Source: Gnetum montanum (taxonomy: Eukaryota; Streptophyta; Gnetopsida; Gnetales; Gnetaceae). From it: a stretch of 41,418 nt of DNA. Every line of letters starts with the position of its first letter. Position 1 is the stretch's first letter. The DNA lies in assembly GCA_015680685.1 (NCBI GenBank), contig MNCI01000625.1, positions 81,250 to 122,667 on the forward strand, written 5' to 3'. Position numbers and translations under genes: made by a program. Under the pieces are notes generated by a model, which was not told the DNA's origin, made no database searches, and saw only the letters and a list, made by a program, of their open reading frames with translations. This document shows positions 8,946 through 19,108 of this stretch, piece by piece.

Positions 8946-9340
8946 AAAGGCCCAGCATAATTAGCAAAATCATTAAAACACTACATAATAATAAAAAAAT
9001 TTCAACAACACATAAACAAAAAAAATATTAACTATAATTTCAACATCAACATACAAGACAAAACAACTAAATCCAATGTTACAACCATGATAAAGAAAAA
9101 AAATTCAACTTATTAACATTTTACAAAAATAAAAAAATTAAAAAAATAAAAACTAAGTAAAAATAAAAACCAAGTAGCCTAAGACAATGATGGAACTCAC
9201 ATAGTTGAAGAATGCAAAAAAATTATAGAAATTTTATTTCAAGCACTACAACGATGAGAAAAAGCCTATATCAAGCTTAAAATTGTGCTAATGATGTACT
9301 GTAGAAAAAATTCAACTTGGATTTGATGAAATTTTGCTAG
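8946..9340. other. AT-rich sequence, no recognisable feature
   Basis: The stretch is A-rich with short aaaaat runs. No gene or terminus was seen. Confidence 0.4.
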
Positions 9341-9354
9341 AAACTTAATTTATA

Positions 9355-10150
9355 GTGAAACAACTATGGTAAAACTCTAGAAAGGATAGAGCAAAAAATT
9401 TCAAAAAATTTAAGCAACTATCCAAAACCAATATACACGATATAAGTGACCTCTAGAAACCTCAAACATAGCTTACAAAATACAAAACCTTGACCAACAC
9501 TTCTAGTGCAGGCTTGGAAGCTTATAGGCCTTGCAGTTGAAATTGCAACTATAAAGGGTAGTTTATATAACAAAAAATTTGACAAAAAAATTACAATTTT
9601 TTTCCAAGTCTAAGTAGTGTAAATATGGACAATTCAACACAAATCCTATACCAACATTATAGTAACAAGCATAGAAAAATTCACAAAGTAACCTAGAATC
9701 ACTTTGAATTTTTTCTGAAAAACCCAATTTGTAGTGAAATAGCTGCAGTGAAACCTATAGAAAAATTATGATTTTTTTTAAAAAAATTTCAAATCTTATG
9801 TAGAGCCCTTCTACACTATCCCAGAAATTCCTAGGAGGCTGGGATGTTGCTAAAAAATAGACAGAGTATACCAACATTGTCAATCTTTGGAGGGCAAAAA
9901 AATTTAAAAAACTGAAAAATCATTGCATACTAGTCTACAGAAAAAATGATAAAAAAATAATCATAGCTCCAAAAATAGTCATTCAACCTTTGTTACAACC
10001 TTTGTTACAACCATTAAACACTATGGCCTCAAAAATTTGAAAATTTTGTGCCATATCCTAATAAAAAATCACAAAGTTTGGTGTCTTTTTGGTAAAAATA
10101 AAAATAAAAAATGCATAGACTAGGGCCAAAGAAAAATTCATATTTTCACA
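9355..10150. repeat. possible very diverged tandem repeats, period about 185-195 bp
   Basis: Similar phrases recur at roughly regular spacing: gtgaaacaactatggtaaaa (about 9356), gttgaaattgcaactataaa (about 9536), gtgaaatagctgcagtgaaa (about 9734), gcatactagtctacagaaaa (about 9925) and gcatagactagggccaaaga (about 10113). The first and third are also preceded by similar text (gaaattttgctagaaactta against gaattttttctgaaaaaccc). The similarity is weak and could be partly chance in AT-rich DNA, but the spacing is close to that of the clearer array at 10990-12400. Confidence 0.3.
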
Positions 10151-10985
10151 CAAAAATGCCATAAGGCAAAAATCACAAACTAAACACATTAACACAACCT
10201 AGATGCAACATCCAATGTGCATAAAATTGAAATTCTTCCAACATGCAAGCCTAGGCAATACAAAATGCTTTCATACTATTGTAAAAATAGGTAAAAAGTA
10301 GTGAAAGAAGGGTACCTAGTAGTCATGATGGAAGAGCCTTTACTAATGGATGGTTTTAGAAGATGGAATATGCCTCTAGCAGTAATGTCTACCTCCTCTA
10401 GTTTAGGGTTTCTGTGCTACCTTGGTGATGAGGAATGATAAAAATATGCTCACTGTAGATGGAATTGAAGCCAAAAATGCTTGGAAAGCTTAGTTGCTGA
10501 ATGCTACCTATCTTAGAACCAAGCCAGAGAAAATAGTTTGCACAAAATTTTCAATGTATAAATCCTTTGTGTATTTATGTGTTAGAATAGAAACAATAAC
10601 ACCTACAACACCTATCCCAACGCTTAGTGAACTTAGTGTTCACAAAGGGAAAGTCATAAATACATTGGGTTTGCTTGGTCTTGAATATTAAATGACCTCT
10701 TAACCTTGGGTTAGCCCCATAAGGCACCTTTCAAATAAACCACAAAAGATCTCAACATAATGGGATTTAGAACCTTAAAAAAAATACAATGGGAATGGAT
10801 GCCAAAGCAAGCATCAAAACCTTGGAATGGATTGTAGACTTTAACCATGACCAAGATGTATCTCCTAGCTATCCATCCCTAACCCATTGTGGTCAATAGA
10901 GCCCCATCCTAAACTAGAACCCTGGGCACTGCCATTGGAGGACTCTAGTTATTGAAAAATGGCCTAAAACACCTAAAAAAAAGCA
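10151..10985. other. AT-rich sequence, no recognised gene
   Basis: The short open frames here are not recognised. The stretch 10790-10985 has phrases ('cctaaaacacctaaaaaaaagcattccaagcatt') that resemble parts of the tandem units to the right and may be a further, more decayed unit. Confidence 0.35.
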
Positions 10986-10989
10986 TTCC

Positions 10990-12400
10990 AAGCATTAATA
11001 CACTGGCCATAAGGATAAAATACATTAGCTAGCATAGTTATATAGGGAATGGGAATGACGTGCACAAATGAGACCTCTAAGTAACCTCAAAAATCATCAA
11101 GCCTAACCTTAAATCCTAATTGGAGCCTTCGACAGTGTAAAACCTCAATAACCTAATAAAAAAGATGTCAAAATCTAAACATCCTATAAAAGTATGTTGG
11201 CATGAGATTAAATACATTGGCCAACATATTTTTGGATGTATGGGGCACAAAATGCACCAATAAAACTTCAAATGACCTTCAAAATTACTAACCCTAATCT
11301 TGGCATCTACCTGGAACTTCTAGTGACCTTGAAACACCAAACGATGAGTCAAAAAATGGTCAAAACTAATTAGACTCAAGAAAATACACTAGCATGGATA
11401 TTAAATATGCTAGCTAGCATATAAATTATGAGAAAAATAAAGAAAAAGCCATCAACTAGTCCAAATAGCCTTCAAATGCCTCACTTCAGTTACCAAACCT
11501 ATATGGAGCCTTTAGTAGCCATGGAACCTCAAAAATTGAGCCAAAAGTGGTCAAAATTAGTCCAATCCTTCATTTATATACTGTATCTAGCACTAAATAT
11601 GCTAGCTAGCTAGCATATTTTTTGAGGAGAGTAGAGATGAAATGGCTAGATAGAGTCTCTAATGACCTCGCCAATTACCAGTCCTAGCCTAAACCCTAGC
11701 TGTAGACACTTGTGACCTTGAAAGCCAAAAAACCAAGTTGATTGATCATCCAAGCTACCTAGAAGCAATAATTTCACAAGAAATATGTTGGCATTAGCAC
11801 TAGATATTCTAGCTAGCATATTTTTGATTTGGATGGAGGTTTTGATAGCCTTATGACACTTTGAATTACTTGGAATTTGACTGGAGAAGCCTAGAATCCT
11901 AGAGCGTGAAGCCAATTGCAACTTGATAGTAGTTTGGACATGAAAAGTTTAAATTTTATCATTTATATGCTGTGTATAGGGAAAAATACATTTTCCAATG
12001 TATTTTTTAGTTTGAGGGCTCTAAACTGTACTTTCGTTAACCTATTTTAACCTCAAAATAACCATTTTGCAACATTGAGATTCTTGTGCTACCCTAGGAG
12101 ACTATTGAAGCAAAAATTTCAAGTTTGAAACACCAAAGATTAATTTTTTCTAAAAACTATGTTGGCATCAACATTAAATATGCTCTCCAACATAATTTTT
12201 TAGGTCTTGGTAGCATGCCAGAACTTTTGGGGATAAAATCGACACTATAATCAACTTATTCTTCCTCCTAGACCACTAGGTTGACATTTCAAGTTATAAG
12301 AACCCAGAAATTAGCCTAGAAGAACCTCAGAAATTAAATTTCATTAAAAGATATGTTGGTATTGGTAATAAATATGTTGGTTAATGTATTTTTTGTAGGG
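10990..12400. repeat. degenerate tandem array, about eight units of 193 bp
   Basis: A landmark related to aaataTGCTAGCTAGCATAtttt recurs with its core at 11026, 11218, 11411, 11607, 11810, 11992, 12184 and 12377. The spacings are 192, 193, 196, 203, 182, 192 and 193, mean 193. In most units the landmark is preceded by 'tatgttggcat' plus about 10 bp, so each unit holds an imperfect inverted repeat. Between landmarks the units share looser phrases such as 'gtgaccttgaaa', 'cctcaaaaatt' and 'ggtcaaaa'. The units are heavily diverged, so this is an old array. Arrays of this kind occur in the untranslated regions of Tat/Ogre retrotransposons and as satellites. No coding role is seen. Confidence 0.8.
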
Positions 12401-12589
12401 GCCAACATATTTATTACAAAATACCTCATTTTTGCCTTTAAACAGGCTTAAAATGACCTCCTCAAGTGCCCAAACTCTCCCATTGATCCTAAAGCCTTCC
12501 ACCATGGCCCATTAATGCCTAAAACTAGTGAAATTTAATCAAGATTGACTAAGTTTGACCCTATGTTTCCCACCTTACCTTGCTTGGCC

Positions 12590-12870
12590 TTGTTCTACTA
12601 TTTTTGACTTTACTTAACCTTGTTTCACATTATTATCCATCATTTTTAGATCATTTCGTGTCATTTGACTTCACTGTTATCATTTCTTACATCATTTGGC
12701 CCTATTTGATCATATTTCACCATCATTTGGCAATGTTTGGAAGTCAATTGGCTTGATTTATCATTTAATTTCATTTGACATTAGTAAGGCCTTATTTGAC
12801 CTTGTTTGATACCATTTTATGGGGTTTGACCATCATTTGGCCCTTATCTCACCTTGTTTACATTAACCTA
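12590..12870. repeat. short interspersed CATTTGG / TTTGACC repeats
   Basis: The motifs catttgac, catcatttgg, tatttgacc and accttgttt recur many times in about 280 bp, with units of roughly 20-35 bp that are not in strict register. It reads as a decayed minisatellite adjoining the 193-bp array. No gene is seen. Confidence 0.55.
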
Positions 12871-12893
12871 ACTCTTATAGCCTTCATTGACTN

Positions 12894-13756
12894 GATCCTT
12901 AGGTTGCAGTTCGCTGTCTTCCCACCTGGACTAGTATTAGCTTNACACGCACGATCCAGTTGAACTCCGTAGACGGACTAGTTGTGGCATCTAGATAGTG
13001 ATCCTTAGGTTGCAGTTCGCTGTCTTCCCACCTAGACTAGTATTAGCTTTGTCACATATGGTTTAGTCCAGAGTGAGGTGTATGATGTGTTTCTAACCTA
13101 ATGCTACTCCTGAAGGCAATGAAAGATAATATTAACTAAGCTAAGGGAGAAAGGGTGAGAGAATCTAAACTAGCGTAAGTGCGATGAGCATCTGTTCCTT
13201 AATTATCCGTACACATCTTGGACTTTGTGCACAACTACCACTAGGATTACCAAGCGTAGATCCTAGATATGCTACTGGGTTACCAAGTAGTCACACTTAA
13301 ATGCTCGTAATGAAGTCGCACTCATTCTATGTTTAACATGAGTTTAAGGGTGAGAGAGATTAACTAGGAAAGTAGTAAATAAGAATAACCATTAAATAAT
13401 TAATTAAACTAAGTGAATGCTAAAATGATGAAGTAATCTCGATCTTTATTTCCAGTCATGTGCCTGTCCAAGTACGTCACACTCGAATAAGGATGCTGTA
13501 CAATTACAATCACCACACTGTAGGCATACACGAAGAGGAAAAGGGTTGAGAGAAAGAAATGAAAACCCTACAAAACTAACTAACTAAAAACTAACTTTCA
13601 GATCTATCTACCTCTTATTTATAGATGAGGAGATAGGCTCACGTACGAGATATCGCGTTGGTTGTGATACCGTGAATGCAATATCGCGAGTGCGATATCG
13701 TGGGCACGTTATCGTGGGTGCGATATCACGGCTGTCAACAAATTCATGACTCATCA
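12894..13756 (-). mobile_element. incomplete Athila-type LTR (minus)
   Basis: The minus-strand LTR starts TGATGAGTCATG at 13756. It has an array of GATATCGC-type motifs (13640-13735), a TATA box read from 'cctcttatttatagatg' (13611-13627), a polyadenylation-type AATAAAG (near 13448) and the shared U5 phrases. The far end, which should read tgatgagtggcgagg, is absent. Instead 'gatccttaggttgcagttcg' onward (about 50 bp) occurs twice, at 12894 and 12999, with N bases at 12893 and 12944. No polypurine tract or primer site adjoins, so it is a solo or broken LTR, and the left end may be misassembled. Confidence 0.7.
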
Positions 13757-14199
13757 AATATGCTTGAACCTTTTTTGAGCATTTATTTAATGTGTTTTAA
13801 CTCATCTATGCATTATTACTAGAGTATTTTAAATTGTTTTAACATTATTTAATTATTTTATCACACAAGTGCCACTTAATAAGCTTATAGTTGACATGCA
13901 AGATTGGAGTATGGATACTTGGATGCAATTTAGTTTACCTATGAGCCTAAGTGGACCTCATGGTGATGTTGAATGATTCATTGATCTTGATTACTTAGAT
14001 CTCGAGTTTGAGAGCTTAGTTAACCACATAGCCTCTATAGAAAAGTCTCTTGAAGGGACTTAACACCTACTTCAAATCCTTGATCTTGAGGCTGGTGAAA
14101 TTACTAAAGACTCTCTAGTTCAGGTTCTAGTCACAACACATAGTGGTAAGGAGAAAACATTGAAATTAAGTTCCTCACTTGAACCCCAACAGGATCGAG

Positions 14200-15020
14200 A
14201 CATTACTAAGGTCCTTTAGAACAACATTTAGGTCTTTTCCTAGTCATACAAGGATATGCTAGGCCTTAATCCATGCCTAGTGCAACATAACATTATACTT
14301 GATCCTAGTATCAAACTAGTTAAGCAAAAGGTTTACAAAATTAGACCAAATCTAGTCTTGTTAGTTCGTGATAAGATCATGAAACTTTAGCAAGCTAGTT
14401 TCATTAGAGTTGTTAATTATGCAGATTGGGTGTCCAACATAGTGGTAGTCCCTAAGAAAAATTGGAATATATGCATTTGTATTGATTTTTGAGACCTAAA
14501 TAAGGAAACTATTAAAGATGATTTCCCTTTACCTAGTATTAACCAACTCATTGATACTACGGTTGGAGATGCCTTGTTATCCTTCATGGATGGATTCTTG
14601 GGATACAACCAAGTTAGGATTAATGCAGAGCATCAACTTTACATGACCTTCATGATCCCTTGGGGAACATTTTTTTATATTATAATGCCATTTGATCTAA
14701 AGAATATGGATGCAATCTATCAATGGACCATAACGTACATATTTAGTGACTAAATTCTAGGGTTACTCAACGACTATGTGGATGACATAGTAGTGAAATC
14801 CAAAGTGGCTAATGATCATGCACATGACCTTAACTTAGTGCTTAAACAATGTGTCAGATATGAACTTAGGCTCAAGCCTAAGAAGTATCACTTTAGTGTC
14901 AAAACTAGTAAGATGCTTGGCTTTGTAGTGTTCGAAGCAAGGATACTTGTTGATCTTGATAAGTTGAAGGCCATAACCAACTCAGTAGCATCTACTAATC
15001 TTAAGGAGCTTTAGGAACTA
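14200..15020 (+). pseudogene. reverse transcriptase of a Tat-lineage Ty3/Gypsy element
   Basis: The plus strand carries the RT of a Tat-type retrotransposon, which copies element RNA into DNA. Motifs in order are SYKDMLGL (about 14238), DPSIKLVKQKVYKIRP, NYADWVSNIVVVPKK, the DF*DLNKE block (R codon CGA turned into TGA), DDFPLPSINQLID, ALLSFMDGFLGYNQV, PWGTFFYIIMPFDLKN and the catalytic YVDDIVVKSK (YVDD at 14775-14786). Then come LGFVVF and TNLKEL. The palm Asp pair is intact. Inactivation is mainly by nonsense changes at CAG, CGA and TGG codons, consistent with C to T decay of methylated DNA. Gag, protease and integrase are not recognisable nearby. Confidence 0.9.
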
Positions 15021-15600
15021 CAAAGTAGATTACAATTTATTCATAGGTTTATCTCAAGACTTATAGATAAGCAACAACCCATGCAACACTTGCTTAAGAA
15101 AGGAGTTCTCTATGAGTGGACTACCCAATGCCAAGAAGCCTTTGATAACATTAAGCAAGAGTTGGCTTAATTACCCACAATGTATTCATCATAGAAAGAT
15201 AAACCTTTTTACATCTACCTTGCTATCTATAACACATCCATTGCCTCTCTACTCTATCAAAAATGAGATGATGGAGTTGAGTTACATGTATACTACCTAA
15301 TCCATGCATTAATTATCTATGAGACTTAATACACTAAGGTTGAGAAGTATTTTTTAGCTCTAATCTTCTTCTTGAAGAAGTGGAGACACTACCTTTTCAA
15401 GAGTCAAGTTAATTTCATATGCAAGGAAAACATATTAAGGTTCATAATGACTTACACTTATGAAAGTAGCCTAATAGCATGATGAAAGGTCATAACAGCT
15501 AAGTTTGACTTGCATTACATCTCCCAAGCCTCAACCAAAGGTCAAGCTATAGCTACACAACTCACAACTTCCCCAGTTGAAGAGCATGCAACCATAGACT
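15021..15600 (+). pseudogene. first RNase H and connection region of the Tat element
   Basis: The frame continues from RT: LQSRLQFIHRFISRL, QPMQHLLKKG, YEWTTQCQEAFDNIKQELA, PFYIYLAIYNTSIASLLYQ, TKVEKYFLALIFFLKKWRHY and ITAKFDLHYISQAST. This is the tether/RNase H region that follows RT in Ty3/Gypsy pol and degrades the RNA of RNA:DNA hybrids. Several of the expected acidic residues appear lost (for example, YIYLAIY where a conserved Asp is expected). Stops interrupt it at several places, including 15004-15017 and 15167-15170. Confidence 0.75.
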
Positions 15601-15650
15601 TTGAATTCCCTGATGAGCATGTCATCATTACCAAAGTACCTTAGGGTTAT

Positions 15651-16060
15651 GAGGCTATCATGCACTTTGATGGAGCTTTAACTACCCATGAAGCAAGTGT
15701 TGCTATCATCCTAAGATCACCTTCTAGTATAATCCAATCCTTTGCTTACCATTTTCAATTTTCATGTACCAACAATGTGGTAGAGTATGAAGGATTGAGC
15801 AAGGGAGTGATGATAACTCATGACCAAGGAATCAAATGCCTAATAATAAAAGGTAATTCAAAACTTGTAGTTAACCAAGTAATTCATCTTTATGCATGTA
15901 AAGCCAAACATTTACAACCTTATTATGACCTAGCTAAGGAATTGATGCAAAAATCTACAAACTTTGGTATTCAACATATACCTTGAATCAAAAACACCCT
16001 AGCTGATGCCATTACAACTCTAGCCCTAAGTGTGACACTAGATGTGTTTACCAAGCTACC
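15651..16060 (+). pseudogene. second (archaeal-type) RNase H domain of the Tat element
   Basis: From 15660 an uninterrupted stretch of 108 codons encodes a second RNase H: HFDGALTTHEASVAIIL (first catalytic Asp), FSCTNNVVEYEGLSKGV (catalytic Glu), IKGNSKLVVNQVIHLYACK and YYDLAKELM. It is followed after a TGA by KNTLADAITTLAL (last Asp). A second RNase H behind the usual one is a recognised hallmark of Tat-lineage elements (Retand/Ogre type). The motif normally reading GDSxLV is GNSKLV here (AAT at 15855-15857), so one catalytic Asp is replaced by Asn. Integrase homology is not seen further downstream. Confidence 0.88.
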
Positions 16061-17039
16061 TTCCTTAACCTTGAACTATGCTATTTCCATCATGTAGAAT
16101 ATTAGCTCATACTAGATTGATTCGTTGGTCAATATGATGAGCCAATTTTGATTTTATTTATGAATATATTTCTAGCAAAACTAACTATCTTGCTAATTTT
16201 TTAACCTAAGAAAATCATTAATAGTTGTGTTGTAAAGAGAAGTTTAGTAGAGATTATCTACTCATCTCCTATGAAGAGATGATCCAGGCCATGAATCTAA
16301 CCTATACGGTTATTCTAGGAGGAATGCTAATTGATTCATAAATTTTGTTGGTTATCTAGAAACATTGCATGCAGGACAAGTGATATCTCACAGATTGTCC
16401 TTAGTTCATTCTAAAAGACTTTCCTAGTATAATAAGCTAAAAATAGTAAATTTTTTTAATCTTGCTATTCCACCAGCACTTGAGCTTACATGGTGCACTT
16501 GGCCCTTACATAATTTTGATACTTCTTTTCATGTTTTTCAAGTAACATTGGATGTGTGGGATGGATCCAATCCTACTTTTAGTACTTGGTGGGACTCTTA
16601 TGGGCACCAACCATCTTATTTCTCACAAGGGACTTCAACTAATTTGATGGATATAATAAATAATGGTAATGGTTTAATTTCTATGCTAATCCCCTAGCAA
16701 GGAAATTTTATGAATGACAATATGGCAAATAATTATCTTGGTATCTTTATACAAATATCACTTATGGAAGGTCCAATATTCCATCCTATAATTATGAATA
16801 TTATAATGATATTTATACTAAATAGATGCGATCTTCTTCAACATTGCTAGGTCAATAATATCAACAATCCTATTAGTCTTAGACTATATCTACTGGATCC
16901 ACATGTTGGATATCATGACATGTACATCACACGTGAGATTTCCTTAACACGCTGGTAAGAAAATGATAATGAAGAATCATCTCCTAACAATCGTATCTGG
17001 TCTAATAGTACTTGTAAAGATAGTAGATGACGACTTAAG
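16061..17039 (+). other. unrecognised sequence downstream of Tat RNase H
   Basis: The integrase expected here is not recognisable. A frame near 16545-16695 reads VWDGSNPTFSTWWDSYGHQ and continues through PSYFSQGT and NGNGLISMLIP before a TAG. It has a Trp/Tyr/Asn-rich composition that I cannot place. The remainder is AT-rich. It may belong to the 3' region of the Tat element or to an inserted sequence. Confidence 0.35.
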
Positions 17040-17310
17040 ATTCACTTTTTATTGTTCAACATTAGTGGATAGCTTTTACTTTGTACTACTAACCACGTGT
17101 ATGGTTTTGGTGTAATGAGCTTGACGCTTTCTATCTACCTTATCGTTTTGGTGTAAGCCTTCTATTGGCTCTTGTTATCTATATAAGCATTTCAATAGGC
17201 ATCCTCAAGAGGCATCCAGAAGTCAAAGTGTAAAGCTCATTTATGAAGTATCCCTTAAGTCCTTGTAAACCTTTTCTACCTACAATAAAGCTTTTTTTTG
17301 TGCTTAAGTT
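17040..17310 (+). promoter_or_regulatory. LTR-like promoter and polyadenylation region
   Basis: A 'tggttttggtgtaa' / 'cgttttggtgtaag' pair (17103, 17145) precedes a TATA-type ctatataagc (17178-17188). About 100 bp further is caataaag (17283-17290). TATA, short R and AATAAA spacing of this kind is typical of a plant LTR, here perhaps the 3' LTR of the Tat element. I cannot find the LTR's termini. Confidence 0.4.
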
Positions 17311-17357
17311 TCACTATTGTTTGCTATGTTTACATTTGCATTTGAGTTTGTGAAAAA

Positions 17358-17358
<1 letters not shown>

Positions 17359-17394
<36 letters not shown>

Positions 17395-17437
17395 NNNNNN
17401 NNNNNNNNNNNNNGAGAGAGAGAGAGAGAGAGAGAGA
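17359..17437. repeat. (TG)n(GA)n microsatellite with assembly gap
   Basis: A (TG)n run from 17359 changes to (GA)n at about 17376. It is interrupted by a 19-base N run at 17395-17413 and continues as (GA)n to about 17437. It sits at the truncated end of element C. Confidence 0.95.
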
Positions 17438-17449
17438 TGATAAGTATCC

Positions 17450-17720
17450 CTAATGATCATTGATCAAAAGTATCCTACCATGAGGATCTTTATAGTCATC
17501 CTCCTTCCTATGTAGTGGCCCCCATAAGAACCCTCATGAGCATCTTGGAGGATGTGCAATTGATTAGCATCAGGCATACATCATTGAACTAGGTCATCAG
17601 CATAAACCTTATAAAGGTTGCCTTGGATTTCCATGTAGTATGTGTCATAGTAAAGAAAGTACTATTTCTTCTTATTATTCCATTCTATGGGAGTCTCTTG
17701 AGTAAGAAGATAGGAGAGGA
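17450..17720 (-). pseudogene. integrase zinc-binding (HHCC-side) remnant, element C
   Basis: The minus strand carries the start of an Athila-type integrase: LYKVYADDLVQ-like residues, a stop, then CMPDANQLHILQDAHEGSYG, then GHYIG and TIKILMVGYF. The corresponding part of element E lies at about 34600-34790 (LYKV, DVDQL, LQDTHEGPCGGHY). Only the N-terminal zinc-binding part is left before homology ends at the microsatellite. Confidence 0.7.
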
Positions 17721-17739
17721 ACTTTCATACCAATTTCTA

Positions 17740-18095
17740 ACCCTTGGCTATTAGACTTCAATGGATTTAGCAAAAAGGAGTTCATCTAGAAATTGATCAA
17801 ATCAAGACTCCTCATTCTTCTTGCTATCCCATTGTAACCAAGACAAATGATTGGTGACTACGTTCTCAGTTCCTTTCTTGTCAACCATGGTAAGATGAAA
17901 TTTCTACAAAATCACTAGCCACCATATGATAGAACGGTTAATTGCTTGCTTGTTCATCAAGAAATGGATGACATTGTGGTTAGTGTGCACAAAAATTTTA
18001 TCTCGTAGTACATAGTACTTGAATTTTTCTAAGGCATATACCACTGCCATGAGCTCCTCCTCACTAATGGTATAATTCAATTGTACATTCATAAT
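17740..18095 (-). pseudogene. Athila-type RNase H fragment, element C
   Basis: The minus frame from 18092 reads LNYTISEEELMAVVYALEKF, then YYVLRDKIFVHTNHNVIHFL, NKQAINRSIIWWLVIL, a stop, and DKKGTENVVTNHLSWL followed by FDQFLDELLFA. This is the RNase H C-terminal half and the RNase H-integrase linker of Athila-type pol. The usual HTDH and VVADHLSRL read HTNH and VVTNHLSWL, with two Asp-to-Asn changes consistent with G to A decay. Upstream on the same strand it abuts gag sequence, so protease and RT are deleted. Confidence 0.85.
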
Positions 18096-18239
18096 GCTTC
18101 TGCTTGTACAATGGATAATACTGTAATACTTATCCTAAGGTTGAGGTGATACTCCACATGGATAATACTGTGTTGGATGGAAATGCTGCCTATAATTGCC
18201 TTGTGGATAATGCAATCTCCTGGATGGTTACTTTCTTGC

Positions 18240-18860
18240 TAATTTTGAATTTAATGTGTAGATCCTAGATTCTTATAGATGCAACAATATGTAACAACAT
18301 TCCTTGAAATGTTTAAATTAATAAATTTTACATTCGTCATCATTTGTTTCTAAACCTGCAACCTCATCCACTACTACAACCTTTCCTTTCTAGTGATAGT
18401 AATCCCTACATGTATCTTTCCTTCTTCTTCTTTCTTTATCTCTACTTCCCTGCTTCATCTTCTCTTCCATAATTTTAAGAGTAGTTTGAAACTTCTCATC
18501 TAAGGAGTCCCACATTTTATCCATCTTAGCTAATATTTTAGTAATAGATTTTTGGATCAACAAGGTCTTCCTTTGCACCACTTCATCTAGTAGTGCTTCC
18601 TTCTTTGAATCATAAAAACATGCCTTCCTTTTTTGAATGGAAAGGTCCTTGTTATATTCCTTCACACTTTCTCTTTTTTTTTTAGCTTCCATTCTTCTTT
18701 TGCTAGTTGATCAATTAGTTTTTGAATCTAATAAGTTTTCATTTCCAAAAGTCTTCCCTGGGCATAGATTTCAAGAGTTTCTCTAGTTTTATTTTAGAGC
18801 CCATCTATAATGTGGCAAAGCTACTTTGAGAAAATCCATGGCCTGGACATTGGTTCAAGG
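18240..18860 (-). pseudogene. gag C-terminal fragment, element C
   Basis: The minus frame from 18692 reads KRESVKEYNKDLSIQKRKAC, LLDEVVQRKTLLIQK and FQTTLKIMEEKMKQGSRDKE, then a basic RRRRK run. It parallels gag of element A (KRESVEEYNRDPSLRKK, LEELVNRKTLLLQK, IETVLKIVEES) and of E. Weaker homology extends upstream to about 18860 (equivalent of 23640-23740 in A), and HFKECC near 18300 is the end of the zinc-knuckle-like motif. The fragment is truncated where the family R LTR begins. Confidence 0.85.
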
Positions 18861-18877
18861 TGATTAGTACATATTTG

Positions 18878-19108
18878 TGACATCTTGTCCTCGGATGTCA
18901 TGGAAAATGTCAAATATATGATATATTAGACATTATGCATACAAAGAAAATATACCAAATGTGAAATATAAATGATATTTAGCATTATGTATAAAGGAAA
19001 TAAGAGCAAAAATGCAAAAAGAGAAAGAAAAGAATGCTTTATTGATATGGAAAAGTGTATTTGGATCATGCTCTGAGAGTGTTCGTTGGGGTTTTCTTCC
19101 TTTGGAAT
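18878..19108 (-). mobile_element. family R LTR copy i, 3' part (split by element A)
   Basis: The minus-strand sense ends in GATGTCA at 18878. The segment 'gcatgatccaaatac', 'gacattttccatgacat' and 'tctaatata' matches R copy ii (27700-27905, plus strand). It is interrupted at 19108 by element A and resumes at 25923. The joint is flanked by ggaat (19104-19108) and agcat (25923-25927). An uninterrupted R copy reads ggcat at this point, so each is one change away from a ggcat target duplication. Confidence 0.75.

Noticed and set aside
13640-13740. Repeated GATATCGCG-type motifs considered as a CRISPR-like or satellite array
   Set aside because: The motifs are short, unevenly spaced, lie upstream of a TATA box in an LTR and occur in sister LTRs. 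There are no unique spacers of constant length.
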